DNA from: Variibacter sp.
Lineage (GTDB): Bacteria > Pseudomonadota > Alphaproteobacteria > Rhizobiales > Xanthobacteraceae
DNA length: 38,662 bases
Assembly (NCBI GenBank): GCA_019689555.1
Contig: JADGHE010000029.1
Span: 1-38,662, forward strand
Direction of reading: 5' to 3'
A model generated the notes under the pieces. That model worked only from the letters and a program-made list of their open reading frames with translations. It was not told the origin of the DNA and searched no databases. This document shows positions 15,654-25,600 of this stretch, in pieces. The number at the start of each line of letters is the position of its first letter. Positions within the stretch are counted from its first letter, which is position 1. The translations under genes and the position numbers were made by a program.

Positions 15654-16118
15654 CTAGATGGTAAAATCGATCTCGCCGGCATGGCCGGAGGAGCCGGTCG
15701 CGCGGCGCACGAGATCCTCGATCGTCACCGCGGCGAGCGCGGCGGCGAAGCTGCGTTCGACCTCGGCCATGGCCGGCGCCACGACATCGCGCAGCAGGGC
15801 GGAGCCTTCCGCGGCGGGGGCGCGCTCTTCGGTCGCCCGCGCCGCGCGCACGATGGCGGCCGCACTGATGCGCCGGCGCTCGCGCGCAAGCTCGTAGCCT
15901 CCGCGCGGCCCCCGCGTGCCCTTGAGAATGCCGTGATGAACGAGGGCCTGCAGCAGCGGTTCGAGATGGCGCGGCCTCAGCCCGTTGCGCTCGGCGAGCG
16001 AGGCGGCCGAGACCGGCCTCCCCCGCGCGTTGAGGGCGATGTCGACCACCGCCGTGATGGCAAGCAGATCGCGGCGGTCCAACAGGCGGGCGGGGGTGTC
16101 TGCGGGAGCCGCATTCAT
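15654..16118 (-). CDS. Rrf2-family transcriptional regulator
   Basis: A 154-residue winged-helix regulator. The N-terminal part has the Rrf2 pattern: DLLAITAVVDIAL, a helix-turn-helix around VSAASLAERNGLRPRHLEPLLQ, and the wing KGTRGPRGGYELARE. Many Rrf2 proteins (IscR, NsrR) bind an Fe-S cluster through three cysteines, but this protein has no cysteine, so it cannot be an IscR-type cluster sensor. In that respect it is like CymR, the cysteine-metabolism repressor of Firmicutes that works with CysK. Its position directly before cysK supports a role in sulfur or cysteine control. The ATG at 16118 is chosen because it avoids overlapping dut; a start at 16178 would overlap it by 50 bp. Confidence 0.87.
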   Translation of the reverse strand: MNAAPADTPARLLDRRDLLAITAVVDIALNARGRPVSAASLAERNGLRPRHLEPLLQALVHHGILKGTRGPRGGYELARERRRISAAAIVRAARATEERAPAAEGSALLRDVVAPAMAEVERSFAAALAAVTIEDLVRRATGSSGHAGEIDFTI

Positions 16119-16128
16119 GGCCGCCAGC

Positions 16129-16614
16129 TTAGCGAGGCGGGCCGGACGGAGCGTGTGCTGCCATCCCGGTTGAGCCAAATCCGCCGGCGCCGCGCGCCGT
16201 CGCAGAAAGATCGGTCGTCTCGCAGAGATCGGCGCGAACGACAGGAGCGACGACGAGCTGGGCCACGCGGGTGCCGCGCTCGACCGTGAACGGCTCGCGG
16301 CCGTGGTTGATGAGCAGCACCTTCACCTCGCCGCGATAATCCGCATCGATGGTGCCGGGCGCGTTGAGAACGGTCACGCCATGGCGCGCGGCCAGGCCGG
16401 AGCGCGGCCGCACCTGCCCCTCGGTGCCGGGGGGAAGGGCGATCGCGATGCCGGTCGGGATCGCCGCCCATTGCCCGGGCGCGATCACGATCGGGGCGTC
16501 GGCCGCCACGGCGGCATGGAGGTCGAACCCTGCGGCGAGGGCCGAATGATAGGCCGGCAGCGGCAGATCGGCCGCGTGCGGCAACCGCGCGATGGCGACC
16601 TCCACAACCTTCAC
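16129..16614 (-). CDS. dut: Deoxyuridine 5'-triphosphate nucleotidohydrolase (dUTPase)
   Basis: A 161-residue trimeric dUTPase that hydrolyses dUTP to dUMP and pyrophosphate, keeping uracil out of DNA and supplying dTMP synthesis. All five family motifs are present: AGFDLHA (28-34), PRSGLA (70-75), [11 protein letters not shown] (87-97), the strand GTRVAQLVV (114-122) and the C-terminal [10 protein letters not shown] (141-150). It starts with GTG overlapping the coaBC stop as GTGA, the usual coaBC-dut pairing in bacteria. A short C-terminal tail after motif V is unremarkable. Confidence 0.95.
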   Translation of the reverse strand: MKVVEVAIARLPHAADLPLPAYHSALAAGFDLHAAVAADAPIVIAPGQWAAIPTGIAIALPPGTEGQVRPRSGLAARHGVTVLNAPGTIDADYRGEVKVLLINHGREPFTVERGTRVAQLVVAPVVRADLCETTDLSATARGAGGFGSTGMAAHAPSGPPR

Positions 16615-17825
16615 CGCTTGCCCTCCAGCGCGGCGGCGATACGGGCGACGAGGCCGCGCGCGACATCCTCCTTCGACTGCGTCGGCCAGGACTCCACGCC
16701 GTCCCGGGTGACGAGATGCACCGTATTGCGGTCGCCGCCCATGACGCCGCTCTCGATCGACACGTCGTTCGCCACAATCCAGTCGCAGCCCTTGCGGGCC
16801 AATTTTTCCTTGGCGTGCTCAAGCACCCGTTCCGTCTCGGCCGCAAAGCCGACGACGAGCGTCGGGCGGTTCGACTTGCGGTGGGCGATGGTCGCCAGGA
16901 TGTCCGGGTTCTCCACCAGCGTCAACACAGGCGGCCCGTTCGCACCCTTCTTGAGTTTTTGCTGGCCCGCATTGTCCACGCGCCAATCCGCGACAGCGGC
17001 CGCGAAGACGGCGGCGTCGACGGGCAAGGCCTTTTCCACCGCGGCCAGCATCTCGCGCGCGGTTTCGACCCTCACGGTAGCGACACCGGGCGGGTCCGGC
17101 AATGCCACGGGGCCGCTCACCAGCACCACCTCCGCGCCGGCCGCGGCCGCAGCCGCGGCGATGGCGTGGCCCTGCTTGCCGGAGGACCGGTTGGCGACGT
17201 AGCGGACAGGGTCGATGGGTTCGTGGGTCGGGCCGGAGGTCACCAGTACGCGCCGCCCGCGCAGCGGCTTGTCGCCGCCGACGGCGAGCCGGCGCTCGAT
17301 CGCGGCGACGATCTCCAGCGGTTCGGCCATGCGGCCCACGCCGCGCTCGCCGCTTTCCGCCATTTCGCCCTCGTTGGGGCCGACCCAGGCCACGCCGTCT
17401 CGCTCGAGCGCGGCGACGTTGCGACGCGTGGCCGGATGCGCCCACATGCGCGGATTCATGGCGGGCGCCATCAGCACCGGCCGGTCGGTCGCGAGCAGGA
17501 CGGTGGAGGCGAGGTCGTTCGCGAGTCCCTGCGCCACCTTCGCCATCAGGTCGGCGGTCGCCGGCGCGACCACGACGAGATCGCAGTCGCGCGCGAGGCG
17601 GATGTGTCCGATGTCGAACTCGTCCGCCTGGCTGAACAGATCCGTGTAGACGCGCTCGCCGGCGATGGAACCGGCGGCGAGCGGCGTGACGAAGTGCTGG
17701 GCCGCCGCGGTCATGACGACGCGAACGGACGCGCCGCGCTCGCGCAGACGCCGGATCAGGTCCAGGCTCTTATAGGCGGCAATGCCGCCGCCGATGATCA
17801 GAAGGATGCGCCTGGAGGACAGCAC
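16611..17825 (-). CDS. coaBC: Bifunctional phosphopantothenoylcysteine synthetase/decarboxylase
   Basis: A 404-residue CoaBC that converts 4'-phosphopantothenate plus cysteine to 4'-phosphopantetheine in two steps. The CoaC half has the flavin-binding GGGIAAYK, catalytic His74, and the PAMNPRMW motif (Asn124). The CoaB half begins near VLVTSGPT (194-200) with NRSSGKQG (Asn212) and the lysines around QQKLKKG. The CoaC substrate-recognition loop reads [10 protein letters not shown], so Ser158 stands where E. coli CoaC has its active-site Cys158; the rest of the loop aligns residue for residue. The start is uncertain: GTG at 17825 matches the family N-terminus, and a TTG at 17879 would add 18 residues. 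It overlaps dut by GTGA. Confidence 0.92.
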   Translation of the reverse strand: MLSSRRILLIIGGGIAAYKSLDLIRRLRERGASVRVVMTAAAQHFVTPLAAGSIAGERVYTDLFSQADEFDIGHIRLARDCDLVVVAPATADLMAKVAQGLANDLASTVLLATDRPVLMAPAMNPRMWAHPATRRNVAALERDGVAWVGPNEGEMAESGERGVGRMAEPLEIVAAIERRLAVGGDKPLRGRRVLVTSGPTHEPIDPVRYVANRSSGKQGHAIAAAAAAAGAEVVLVSGPVALPDPPGVATVRVETAREMLAAVEKALPVDAAVFAAAVADWRVDNAGQQKLKKGANGPPVLTLVENPDILATIAHRKSNRPTLVVGFAAETERVLEHAKEKLARKGCDWIVANDVSIESGVMGGDRNTVHLVTRDGVESWPTQSKEDVARGLVARIAAALEGKR

Positions 17826-17970
17826 GGACGATCCCGCTTTCCAGATGTCCACGGAGGGACGATTTCTTCGATTCCGCAATGGGCAGAATTGTCAGTGTTG
17901 CGGGTCGCGCGCAGCCCGTGCGCGATCGACTCCGGAACCGATGCCGCGATGGGTGCGGCTTTCATCATAT

Positions 17971-17986
17971 CATAATTGCATAATTG
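17971..17986. repeat. AT-rich tandem octamer between ubiB and coaBC
   Basis: Two head-to-tail copies of CATAATTG inside an AT-rich island in otherwise very GC-rich DNA, about 145 bp upstream of the coaBC start. On the minus strand it continues into TATGATATGAT, two overlapping -10-like hexamers (17964-17974). It is probably part of the coaBC promoter or a binding site; no matching -35 was seen. Confidence 0.4.
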
Positions 17987-18009
17987 CGGTCGCGCGGCCA
18001 TCAATGCGA

Positions 18010-19578
18010 TCATTTCGCGAAAACCAGCCAGGCGAGCGCGAGGGCGATCACCCACAGCGCCGCCGTCGTCCAGCGGTTGCGCCGCGCCTCCGCGTGGCCG
18101 ATGGCGCGCACCGTCTCGGGCGCGAGCACGAGCCCGTCTCGGGTGATGGCGTCGAGCTGATCCACCACCTCGGCCGTGCGTCCGAGCAGCGCCGGGAAAT
18201 TGCCGAGAAAGCGCCCGAGTTCGGACGCGCCGTCAGCCGCGTTCCGGATGCGCCCGACCGGGCCCAGGTGGCGGTTCACCCACTCGCTCACCACCGGCTC
18301 GGCCGTCTTCCACATGTCGAGCTTCGGGTGGAGCGAGCGCGCCACGCCCTCCACGACCACCATCGTCTTCTGCAAGAGCAAAAGTTCCGGCCGCGTGCGC
18401 ATGTCGAAGAGGCCGGTGACCTCGAACAGCAGCCCCAACAGCCGCGCCATCGAAATCTCCTCGGCCGTGCGGTTGTGGATCGGCTCGCCGATGGCGCGGA
18501 TCGCCTGCGCGAAGCTCTCGACCGAATGGTGACGCGGAACATAGCCGGCCTCGAAATGCACCTCCGCGGTGCGGCGGTAGTCCCGGGTAATGAAGCCGTA
18601 GAGGATCTCGGCGAGGAACCGCCGCTCCTTCGGTCCGATGCGGCCCATGATGCCGAAATCGACCGCGACGATGCGCCCGACGTCGTCGACGAACAGATTG
18701 CCAGGATGCATGTCAGCATGGAAGAAGCCGTCGCGCAGCGCGTGGCGCAGGAAGGTCTGCATCACGGCGCAGGCGAGCGCCTCGAGGTCGAAGCCCTTGG
18801 CGACGAGCGCGGCGCGGTCGCTCAGCGGCGTGCCGTCGACCCATTCCAGCGTCAGCACGTCGCGCGCGGTGCGGTCCCAGTCCACCGCGGGAACGCGGAA
18901 ATCGGGATCGTCCCGCGTGTTCTCGGCCATTTCCGACAGCGCTGCCGCTTCGAGACGCAGGTCCATCTCGATCGCGACCGAGCGCGCCAGGGTCTCGACG
19001 ACATCGACGAGCCGCAGGCGCTGCGCCTCGAGCGAGTAGCGTTCGGCGAGCCGCGCGGCGAAGAAGAAGGCCGCGAGATCCGCCCGGAAGCGCCGCTCGA
19101 CGCCCGGCCGCAGCACCTTGACGGCCACGGCCTTGGGGCCTTCCGGCGTCATCACTTCGGCGCGGTGCACCTGGGCGATGGAGGCCGCCGCAACCGCCGG
19201 CCCGAACGAGGCGAAGCACTCCGTGAGCTTGCATTCGAGAGCGCGGGCGACCGCCGCCTCGGCCTCCGCCTGCGGAAACGGCGGCAGCTTGTCCTGCAGC
19301 GTTTCGAGGTCGCGGGCGAGCGCAAGGCCGACCACGTCCGGCCGCGTCGCCAGGAACTGCCCGAGCTTCACATAGCTCGGCCCGAGCCGCGTCAACGCCG
19401 CGGCAAGCCGCGCGCGGCCCTCCGGCGCGGCGCGACGCTCCAAAAGCCGCGCCAGGCGCAGCGCCCCGCGCAGCCCCAGCGGCAGCAAGTTCGGATCGGC
19501 GAGGCCGAGAACGCCTTCGCGCGCGAACACAAAGCCGGCCCGCGCAAGGCGCGCAAGATGAGCAACCGCGAGAATCAC
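18010..19578 (-). CDS. ubiB: Ubiquinone biosynthesis accessory protein UbiB (ABC1/ADCK family)
   Basis: A 522-residue atypical kinase-like protein needed for ubiquinone synthesis; its biochemical role is thought to be ATPase-driven handling of hydrophobic Q intermediates. Family marks are the KxGQ motif [14 protein letters not shown], the Ala-rich nucleotide loop [11 protein letters not shown], the EMDLRLEA segment, HADMHPGN and VDFGIMG. A C-terminal membrane helix ([16 protein letters not shown]) anchors it in the inner membrane. The start is GTG at 19578, overlapping the ubiE stop as GTGA. The open frame continues upstream to 19863 but there only as Arg-rich shadow sequence inside ubiE. Confidence 0.94.
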   Translation of the reverse strand: MILAVAHLARLARAGFVFAREGVLGLADPNLLPLGLRGALRLARLLERRAAPEGRARLAAALTRLGPSYVKLGQFLATRPDVVGLALARDLETLQDKLPPFPQAEAEAAVARALECKLTECFASFGPAVAAASIAQVHRAEVMTPEGPKAVAVKVLRPGVERRFRADLAAFFFAARLAERYSLEAQRLRLVDVVETLARSVAIEMDLRLEAAALSEMAENTRDDPDFRVPAVDWDRTARDVLTLEWVDGTPLSDRAALVAKGFDLEALACAVMQTFLRHALRDGFFHADMHPGNLFVDDVGRIVAVDFGIMGRIGPKERRFLAEILYGFITRDYRRTAEVHFEAGYVPRHHSVESFAQAIRAIGEPIHNRTAEEISMARLLGLLFEVTGLFDMRTRPELLLLQKTMVVVEGVARSLHPKLDMWKTAEPVVSEWVNRHLGPVGRIRNAADGASELGRFLGNFPALLGRTAEVVDQLDAITRDGLVLAPETVRAIGHAEARRNRWTTAALWVIALALAWLVFAK

Positions 19579-20339
19579 AATCGCCAGCCCGAATGCAGCG
19601 CGACGATGCCGCCGCTCAGCGCGCGCCAGGACACGCGCGCGAACCCGGCCTCGCCCAGCATCTCGGCGAAGCGCGCAGGCGGCGGGAAGCGGCGGATCGA
19701 TTCGACGAGATAGCGGTAGGGCTCGGCGTCGCCGACGATGACGCGGCCAAGCGCAGGAATCACGTTGAAGGAATAGAGATCGTACAGCTCGCGCAGCCCG
19801 GGCACGTCGACGCGCGAGAACTCCAGGCAGAGGAAATGCCCTCCGGGCTTGAGCACGCGCCACGCCTCCTTGAGCGCCGCCCCGATGCGCGGCACGTTGC
19901 GGATGCCGAACGCGATCGTGCAGGCGTCGAAGCTGCGATCGGCGAGCGGCAACACCTCGGCATTGGCCTCGATGAAGGTCACGGCGGCGTCGAGGCCGCG
20001 CTCACGCGCACGCGCGCGGCCGACCGCGAGCATATCCTCGTTGATGTCCGCGACCGTGGCCCGCGTGCCCGCGCCGCCCGCCGCGACCACCTTGAAGGCG
20101 ACGTCGCCGGTGCCGCCGGCGATGTCGAGCAGCGCGAAGGGCCGGGCGCTGCGCGGCGGGTTCACCGCGACGACGAGCGCATCCTTCCACGCCCGGTGCA
20201 GAAAGCCGGACATGACGTCGTTCATCAGGTCGTAGCGCCGCGCCACCTTGTGAAAAACGTCGTCCACCAGCGCCTGCTTGGCGTCGAGCGGCACCGAGCG
20301 GAAGCCGAATGAGGCGGAGGTCTCTGTGGGGTCGGGCAT
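19575..20339 (-). CDS. ubiE: Ubiquinone/menaquinone biosynthesis C-methyltransferase UbiE
   Basis: A 254-residue SAM-dependent methyltransferase that C-methylates the demethoxy quinol intermediate of ubiquinone. Visible marks are [19 protein letters not shown] at the N-terminus, [11 protein letters not shown], the SAM motif [11 protein letters not shown], the post-I acid in [19 protein letters not shown], and the UbiE-specific IAFGIRNV and SFNVIPALG. The ATG at 20339 has AGGA upstream. It is the first gene of the minus-strand ubiE-ubiB run and is divergent from mutM. Confidence 0.95.
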   Translation of the reverse strand: MPDPTETSASFGFRSVPLDAKQALVDDVFHKVARRYDLMNDVMSGFLHRAWKDALVVAVNPPRSARPFALLDIAGGTGDVAFKVVAAGGAGTRATVADINEDMLAVGRARARERGLDAAVTFIEANAEVLPLADRSFDACTIAFGIRNVPRIGAALKEAWRVLKPGGHFLCLEFSRVDVPGLRELYDLYSFNVIPALGRVIVGDAEPYRYLVESIRRFPPPARFAEMLGEAGFARVSWRALSGGIVALHSGWRL

Positions 20340-20398
20340 GGCAGTCCTATTCGTCGGCGCGGCGACCATAGCGCACGGCGAAAACCGGCGCTATCAAC

Positions 20399-20430
20399 GG
20401 CTTGCACCGCCCGCGCCCGCCTGGAAACCT
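20399..20430 (+). promoter_or_regulatory. Candidate mutM promoter with shared 21-bp element
   Basis: Bases 20399-20419 match the element before zapE (9039-9059) at 20 of 21 positions. TTGCAC at 20402-20407 could be a -35, but the hexamer 17 bp later (AAACCT) is a poor -10. It ends about 16 bp before the mutM ATG. Confidence 0.4.
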
Positions 20431-20435
20431 GCCCC

Positions 20436-21317
20436 ATGCCCGAACTGCCCGAAGTCGAGACCGTGCGGCGCGGCCTCGGGCCGGCGATGGAGAGCGCCCG
20501 CTTCCTCGCCGTCCAGACGCGCCGGGCCGATCTGCGGTTTCCGCTGCCGAAGGACTTCGGCAAGCGGCTCGAAGGCGCGCGCGTCGAGGCGCTCGCCCGC
20601 CGCGGCAAATACCTGCTCGCGGAACTTTCGTCCGGCGAGGTGCTGCTGATGCACCTCGGCATGTCGGGCTCGTTCCGCGTCGCATGGAAAGAGGGTGCGG
20701 AGACGCTCGGCCGCTTTCACCATCCGCGCTCGGCCGAGCGCACGCACGATCATGTGGTGTTCCGCATGTCGTCCGGCGCGGTCGTCACCTTCAACGATCC
20801 GCGCCGCTTCGGCTTCATGCGGCTCGTGCCGCGCGCCGAGCTCGCGGCGCACCCGCTGATCGCCTCCCTCGGCCCGGAGCCGCTGAGCGACGCCTTCGAC
20901 GCCGCGGCGCTGGCCAAGGCCTGCGCGGGGAAGACGACGAGCCTCAAGGCGGCCCTCAGCGACCAGCGGGTCGTGGCCGGCCTCGGCAACATCTATGTCT
21001 GCGAGGCGCTGCACCGCGCGCAGCTGTCGCCGAAGCGGCGCGCCGCAACGCTGGCCGGACGCGGCGGCGCGCCAACGCCGCGGGCCGTCGCGCTCGTCGA
21101 CGCCATCAAGGCCGTGCTGCGCGACGCGATCGCGGCGGGCGGCTCGTCGCTGCGCGACCATCGGAGCCCCGACGGGGAGCTCGGCTACTTCCAGCATAAG
21201 TTCCGGGTCTATGATCGCGAAGGCGAGCCCTGCCCCACGCCGGGCTGCCGCGGCCGCATCCGCCGCATCGTCCAGAGCGGCCGCTCCACCTTCTATTGTC
21301 CGGTGTGTCAGAAATAG
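20436..21317 (+). CDS. mutM: Formamidopyrimidine-DNA glycosylase (Fpg/MutM)
   Basis: A 293-residue bifunctional DNA glycosylase/AP lyase that removes 8-oxoguanine and formamidopyrimidines. It begins MPELPEVE, giving the Pro2 nucleophile and Glu3 after Met removal. Lys58 is in ARRGKYLL, and the helix-two-turn-helix segment contains [11 protein letters not shown]. The C-terminal zinc finger is Cys-x4-Cys-x16-Cys-x2-Cys, ending YCPVCQK with the SGRSTFYC loop. Length is typical. It is divergent from ubiE across 96 bp, the standard alphaproteobacterial arrangement. Confidence 0.96.
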   Translation: MPELPEVETVRRGLGPAMESARFLAVQTRRADLRFPLPKDFGKRLEGARVEALARRGKYLLAELSSGEVLLMHLGMSGSFRVAWKEGAETLGRFHHPRSAERTHDHVVFRMSSGAVVTFNDPRRFGFMRLVPRAELAAHPLIASLGPEPLSDAFDAAALAKACAGKTTSLKAALSDQRVVAGLGNIYVCEALHRAQLSPKRRAATLAGRGGAPTPRAVALVDAIKAVLRDAIAAGGSSLRDHRSPDGELGYFQHKFRVYDREGEPCPTPGCRGRIRRIVQSGRSTFYCPVCQK

Positions 21318-21351
21318 CGGCGCGAGCGACGATGGCGCGCCGCGCCGCCGC

Positions 21352-22389
21352 TCAATCGAGCTTCCGCTCCGACTCGGGCGGCAGGAAGGACGGATCGAAG
21401 ATGTCTTCCGGCTTCGGCCTGTTCTTGTACGAATAGACGAGGCCGATCTGATCGAGCGCCCTCGCGAAGCGGTCCGGATCGATGCCGCCGAGACCGTTGG
21501 CTATGACCTCGGGCGTGACGACCGAATCGCGGATGGCGACGCGCAGGCGTTCGAGCTCGACATCGCGCGCGGCGGTGTTGTTGCGCCGCACGACCGACTC
21601 TACGGCCGCGGCGGGATCGCGCAGCGTGTCCTTCAGCCCGCGGACGAAGGCGCTGAGGAAGGCTCTCACCGCTTCGGGCTTCTCGGAGAGCGCCCGGGTG
21701 TTGACGAAGATCGTGCCACCGTAGAGTTCGAGCCCGCGCTCGGCCATCAGGAGCACGACGATGTCGTCGGCGGGAACGCCCTTGGCGCGCAGATTGATCG
21801 GCGAGGAGGACGACGAGCCGGTGATGGCGTCGACTTCGCCAGCGGCCAGCATCGGCTCGCGCACCGGCAGGCCGACGTCGATCACGGTGACCTTCGAGAG
21901 GTCGACGTCGCGGAGATGTGCCAGGATCGGCCAGGCCGCGGAGGCCGGATCGGCCACCGGCGCGCCGAGCTTCTTGCCCACGAGGTCGCGGACCGCCTCG
22001 ACCCCGCGGCTCTTGCGCCCGATGATGGCGTAGTTCGGCCGGTTGTTGACGACGAACACCGCCTGGACGGGGGCGTTCGGGTTCTGATCGCGGTAACGGA
22101 TGAGCGCATTGATGTCGCCGAAACCGATGTCGTAGGCGCCGGAGGCAACGCGCGCGATCGGCTCGAGCGCGCCGGAGGAGGCCTCGAGCGTCACTTCGAG
22201 ACCCTCCGCCTTGAAGTGCCCCCGTTCGAGCGCGACAAGGAACGGCGCCGACGGACCTTCGATCCTGCCGTCGAGAGTGAGCCTCAGCGGGGTTTGCGCC
22301 GGCGCGGGCGGGGCGCAGAGGGGCGTCAGGGCAAGCGCAACGGCAACGGCCAAGGTCCTCAAGCCGTGCCGGATGACGCCAAAGCCCAT
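21352..22389 (-). CDS. Orphan ABC-type solute-binding protein (NMT1/SsuA-like)
   Basis: A 345-residue exported protein: a signal peptide to about residue 32 (Ala/Leu-rich core, cleavage near PAPAQ), then a type II periplasmic-binding fold of the NMT1/THI5/SsuA kind. Recognisable parts are LTLDGRIEGPSAPFLVALERG, YDIGFGDINALIRY, VGKKLGAPVADPAS and AGEVDAITGSSSSSP. Such receptors bind thiamine precursors, alkyl sulfonates, nitrate, taurine or similar ligands; the ligand here is not evident. No permease or ATPase gene lies next to it, so any transporter is elsewhere. ATG 22389 is chosen because AAGGG precedes it by eight bases; the frame extends to 22470 without a better start. It is divergent from putA, which may hint at an amino-acid-related ligand. 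Confidence 0.82.
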   Translation of the reverse strand: MGFGVIRHGLRTLAVAVALALTPLCAPPAPAQTPLRLTLDGRIEGPSAPFLVALERGHFKAEGLEVTLEASSGALEPIARVASGAYDIGFGDINALIRYRDQNPNAPVQAVFVVNNRPNYAIIGRKSRGVEAVRDLVGKKLGAPVADPASAAWPILAHLRDVDLSKVTVIDVGLPVREPMLAAGEVDAITGSSSSSPINLRAKGVPADDIVVLLMAERGLELYGGTIFVNTRALSEKPEAVRAFLSAFVRGLKDTLRDPAAAVESVVRRNNTAARDVELERLRVAIRDSVVTPEVIANGLGGIDPDRFARALDQIGLVYSYKNRPKPEDIFDPSFLPPESERKLD

Positions 22390-22570
22390 ACTTATTACCC
22401 TTGGCCGGAACTGGCCGGCGAGAAACGACATTCTGGCCCCTCGGCCTACAGTTGCAACAGCAAAGAGCATGCCGCGCGGGAACGCAAGGCGGCCGAAACC
22501 CTTGCGAGACTATTTCAAACGAAGCGCGGCGGCATGCCGCAGCACGGCTTTGCTCCGCCGGCCGCCGGTG

Positions 22571-22596
22571 CGGCGTCGCCGCAGGCGGCGACGCCG
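22571..22596 (+). repeat. Strong stem-loop in the putA leader
   Basis: A perfect 12-bp inverted repeat CGGCGTCGCCGC/GCGGCGACGCCG separated by only AG (RNA stem of 11 bp with a CAGG loop). It ends 7 bp before the putA Shine-Dalgarno GAGGGA (22604-22609). A second perfect palindrome, GCGGCATGCCGC, lies at 22529-22540. These may be regulator sites or a leader structure affecting translation; the role is inferred. Confidence 0.5.
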
Positions 22597-22615
22597 TCCC
22601 GCAGAGGGACTCGCG

Positions 22616-25600
22616 ATGACCGACGAGGTTCAACTCCGCGCCACGATGGACCGCAAGACGGTGCCGCCATTCACGGCGCCCTATGCGCCCCCGGACGAGC
22701 CGCTTGCGGCGCGCTTCCTCGCCGAGGCCGCGCGCAGCGCCGCGAGCGAGCAGCGCATCGATGCGCTCGCCACGCGCCTGGTGCAGGCGGTCCGGGCCAG
22801 AACCGGCGCCCTCGGCGGAATCGAGGATTTCCTGCACGAATACGCGCTCACCACCAAGGAGGGTCTCGCTCTCATGGTGCTGGCGGAGGCGCTGCTGCGG
22901 GTGCCGGATTCCGCCACGGCCGACCGGCTGATCGAGGACAAGCTCGCGGCCGGCGACTGGGCCCATCACGACGTGCGGTCGAACGCCATCCTGGTCTCGG
23001 CCTCCGCCTGGGCGCTCGGCGTCACCGCGCGCATCGTCCAACCCGGCGAGACGCCGTCGGGAATCGTCGCGGAGCTGGTCCGGCGGATCGGCCTGCCGGC
23101 CGTTCGGGCGGCGACCCGCCAGGCGATGCGGCTGCTCGGCCTGCATTTCGTCATGGGCCAGACGATCGGCGAGGCGCTCGACCGCGCGGGCACGCACCCC
23201 GAGCGGCTCTACTCCTTCGACATGCTCGGCGAAGGCGCGCGCACGGCGCGGGACGCCGAACGCTACTTCGCGGCCTATGCGGAGGCCATCGACGCAATCG
23301 GAAAGGGGGCGGGCGATGCGCCGCGGCCCGCGCGGCCGGGCATTTCCGTGAAACTCTCCGCGCTGCACCCGCGCTACGAGCCACTCTCCCGGAAACGCGT
23401 GCTCGCCGAGCTTGTGCCGCGCCTCCTCGACCTCGCCCGACAGGCCAAGTCCTACGACCTCAAGCTCACGGTCGACGCCGAGGAGGCCGACCGGCTCGAA
23501 CTGTCGCTCGCCGTCATCGCCGCAGTGCTCGCCGACCCCTCGCTCGCCGGCTGGGACGGCTTCGGCCTCGCCGTCCAGGCGTATCAAAAGCGCGCGCCCG
23601 CGGTCATCGACTGGGTCATCGACGCAGCCGAGGCGCTCGACCGTCGCCTGATGGTGCGGCTCGTCAAGGGCGCCTATTGGGACACGGAAGTGAAGCGCGC
23701 CCAGGAGCGCGGGCTTGCGGACTACCCCGTGTTCACGCGCAAGGCCATGACGGACCTCTGCTATCTCCACTGCCTGCGCAAGCTGCTGGCCGCCCGGCCG
23801 CGCCTCTTTCCGCAGTTCGCCACCCATAACGCCCTCACGGTCGCAACCGTGGTGGAGGAGGCGCAGGGCGTCTCGGGCTACGAGTTCCAGCGGCTCCACG
23901 GCATGGGGGAGGCGCTGTACGAGGCGCTTTCGGCCGCATTCCCCGAAATGCGGTGCCGCGTTTATGCGCCGGTCGGCGGTCATCGCGATTTGCTCGCCTA
24001 TCTCGTGCGGCGCCTTCTGGAGAACGGCGCGAACTCTTCGTTCGTTTCGGCCGTGGCCGACCCTGCCGTTCCGATCGAGTCGATCCTGCGGCGTCCCCAG
24101 ACATGGATCCGCACGCCCGCCGATGCGCGGCATCCGCACATTCCGCGGCCGCCCGATCTCTACCGGCCGGAGCGGCGGAACTCGGCCGGCCTCGAATTCG
24201 GCGATCCTGCCGCGCTTGCAGCCCTGCTTGCCGAGGTCGAAGCCGCCCGGCGCGAGCCGGCGCGGGCCGCACCTGTCGTCAACGGCGCCGAAATGCCCGG
24301 CCCGGACCGCGCCGTGCGCTCGCCCATCGACGGCGAGGCAGTCGGACACGTCGTCGAGGCCTGCGACGATGTTGCGCGGGCCGCTATGGCGGCAGCCGCC
24401 GCAGGCTTCGCCGCCTGGTCGCGAACGCCGCTCGAGGCGCGCGCGGCCGCGCTCGAGCGCGCCGCCGATGCGCTCGAAAAGCGCCGCGCCCGCTTCATCG
24501 CGCTGCTGCAGCTGGAGGGCGGCAAGACGATCGACGACGCCGTGGCGGAAGTGCGCGAGGCCGTGGACCTCTGTCGCTATTACGCGGCGGAGGCGCGGCG
24601 TGCGCTCGCGCCCGTAACGCTGCCGGGTCCGACCGGCGAGTCGAACGTGCTCTCCCACCGCGGCCGCGGGGTCTTCGTGTGCATCTCGCCGTGGAATTTT
24701 CCGCTCGCGATCTTTCTCGGGCAGGTGGCGGCCGCGCTCGTCGCCGGCAACAGCGTGGTGGCGAAGCCCGCCGAGCAGACGCCGCTCATCGCGGCGGAGG
24801 CCGTTCGCCTGCTCCACGAGGCGGGCGTACCCGCGACGGCGCTGCATTTCGCGCCGGGAGACGGGGCAGTCGGCGCGGCACTGGTGAGCGATGCGCGGGT
24901 CGGCGGCGTCGCCTTCACCGGCTCGACCGCCGTCGGCTGGGCGATCAACCGCGCGCTTGCGGCCAAGGATGCGCCCATCGTGCCCCTGATCGCGGAGACC
25001 GGCGGCATCAACGCCATGATCGTCGATTCGACGGCGCTGCCCGAGCAGGTGACGGACGACGTCATCACCTCGGCGTTCCGCTCCGCCGGCCAACGCTGCT
25101 CGGCGCTGCGGCTCTTGTGCCTGCAGGACGAGATCGCCGATCGCGTGCTGACGATGATCGAGGGCGCCGCGCGCGAGCTGCAGGTCGGCGACCCGCGCGA
25201 TCCGGCAACCCATGTCGGACCGGTGATCGACGCCGAAGCCAAGGCGAAGCTCGACGCCTGGGTGACCCGCATGGCGGCGGAGCGGCGCGTGCGGTTCCGC
25301 TGGGACGAAGGCCGCCCCTTGCCGCAGCAGGGCACATACGTCGCGCCGGTGGTCATCGAGCTCGAGCGCGCGAGCGACCTGAAGGAGGAGGTCTTCGGCC
25401 CGATTCTGCATGTGGTGCGTTGGCGCGCCGACGCGCTCGACGCGCTGCTCGACGCGATCGATGCGAGCGGCTACCGCCTGACGCTCGGGCTTCACACCCG
25501 CATCGACGCCACGGTCGCGCACGTCGTGGCGCGACTTTCCCACGGCAACGTCTACGTCAACCGCAGCATGATCGGGGCCGTGGTCGGCACGCAGCCGTTC

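Noticed and set aside
19579-19863. A 95-codon N-terminal extension of ubiB
   Set aside because: It overlaps ubiE out of frame and is Arg-rich; the GTGA overlap gives the natural start.
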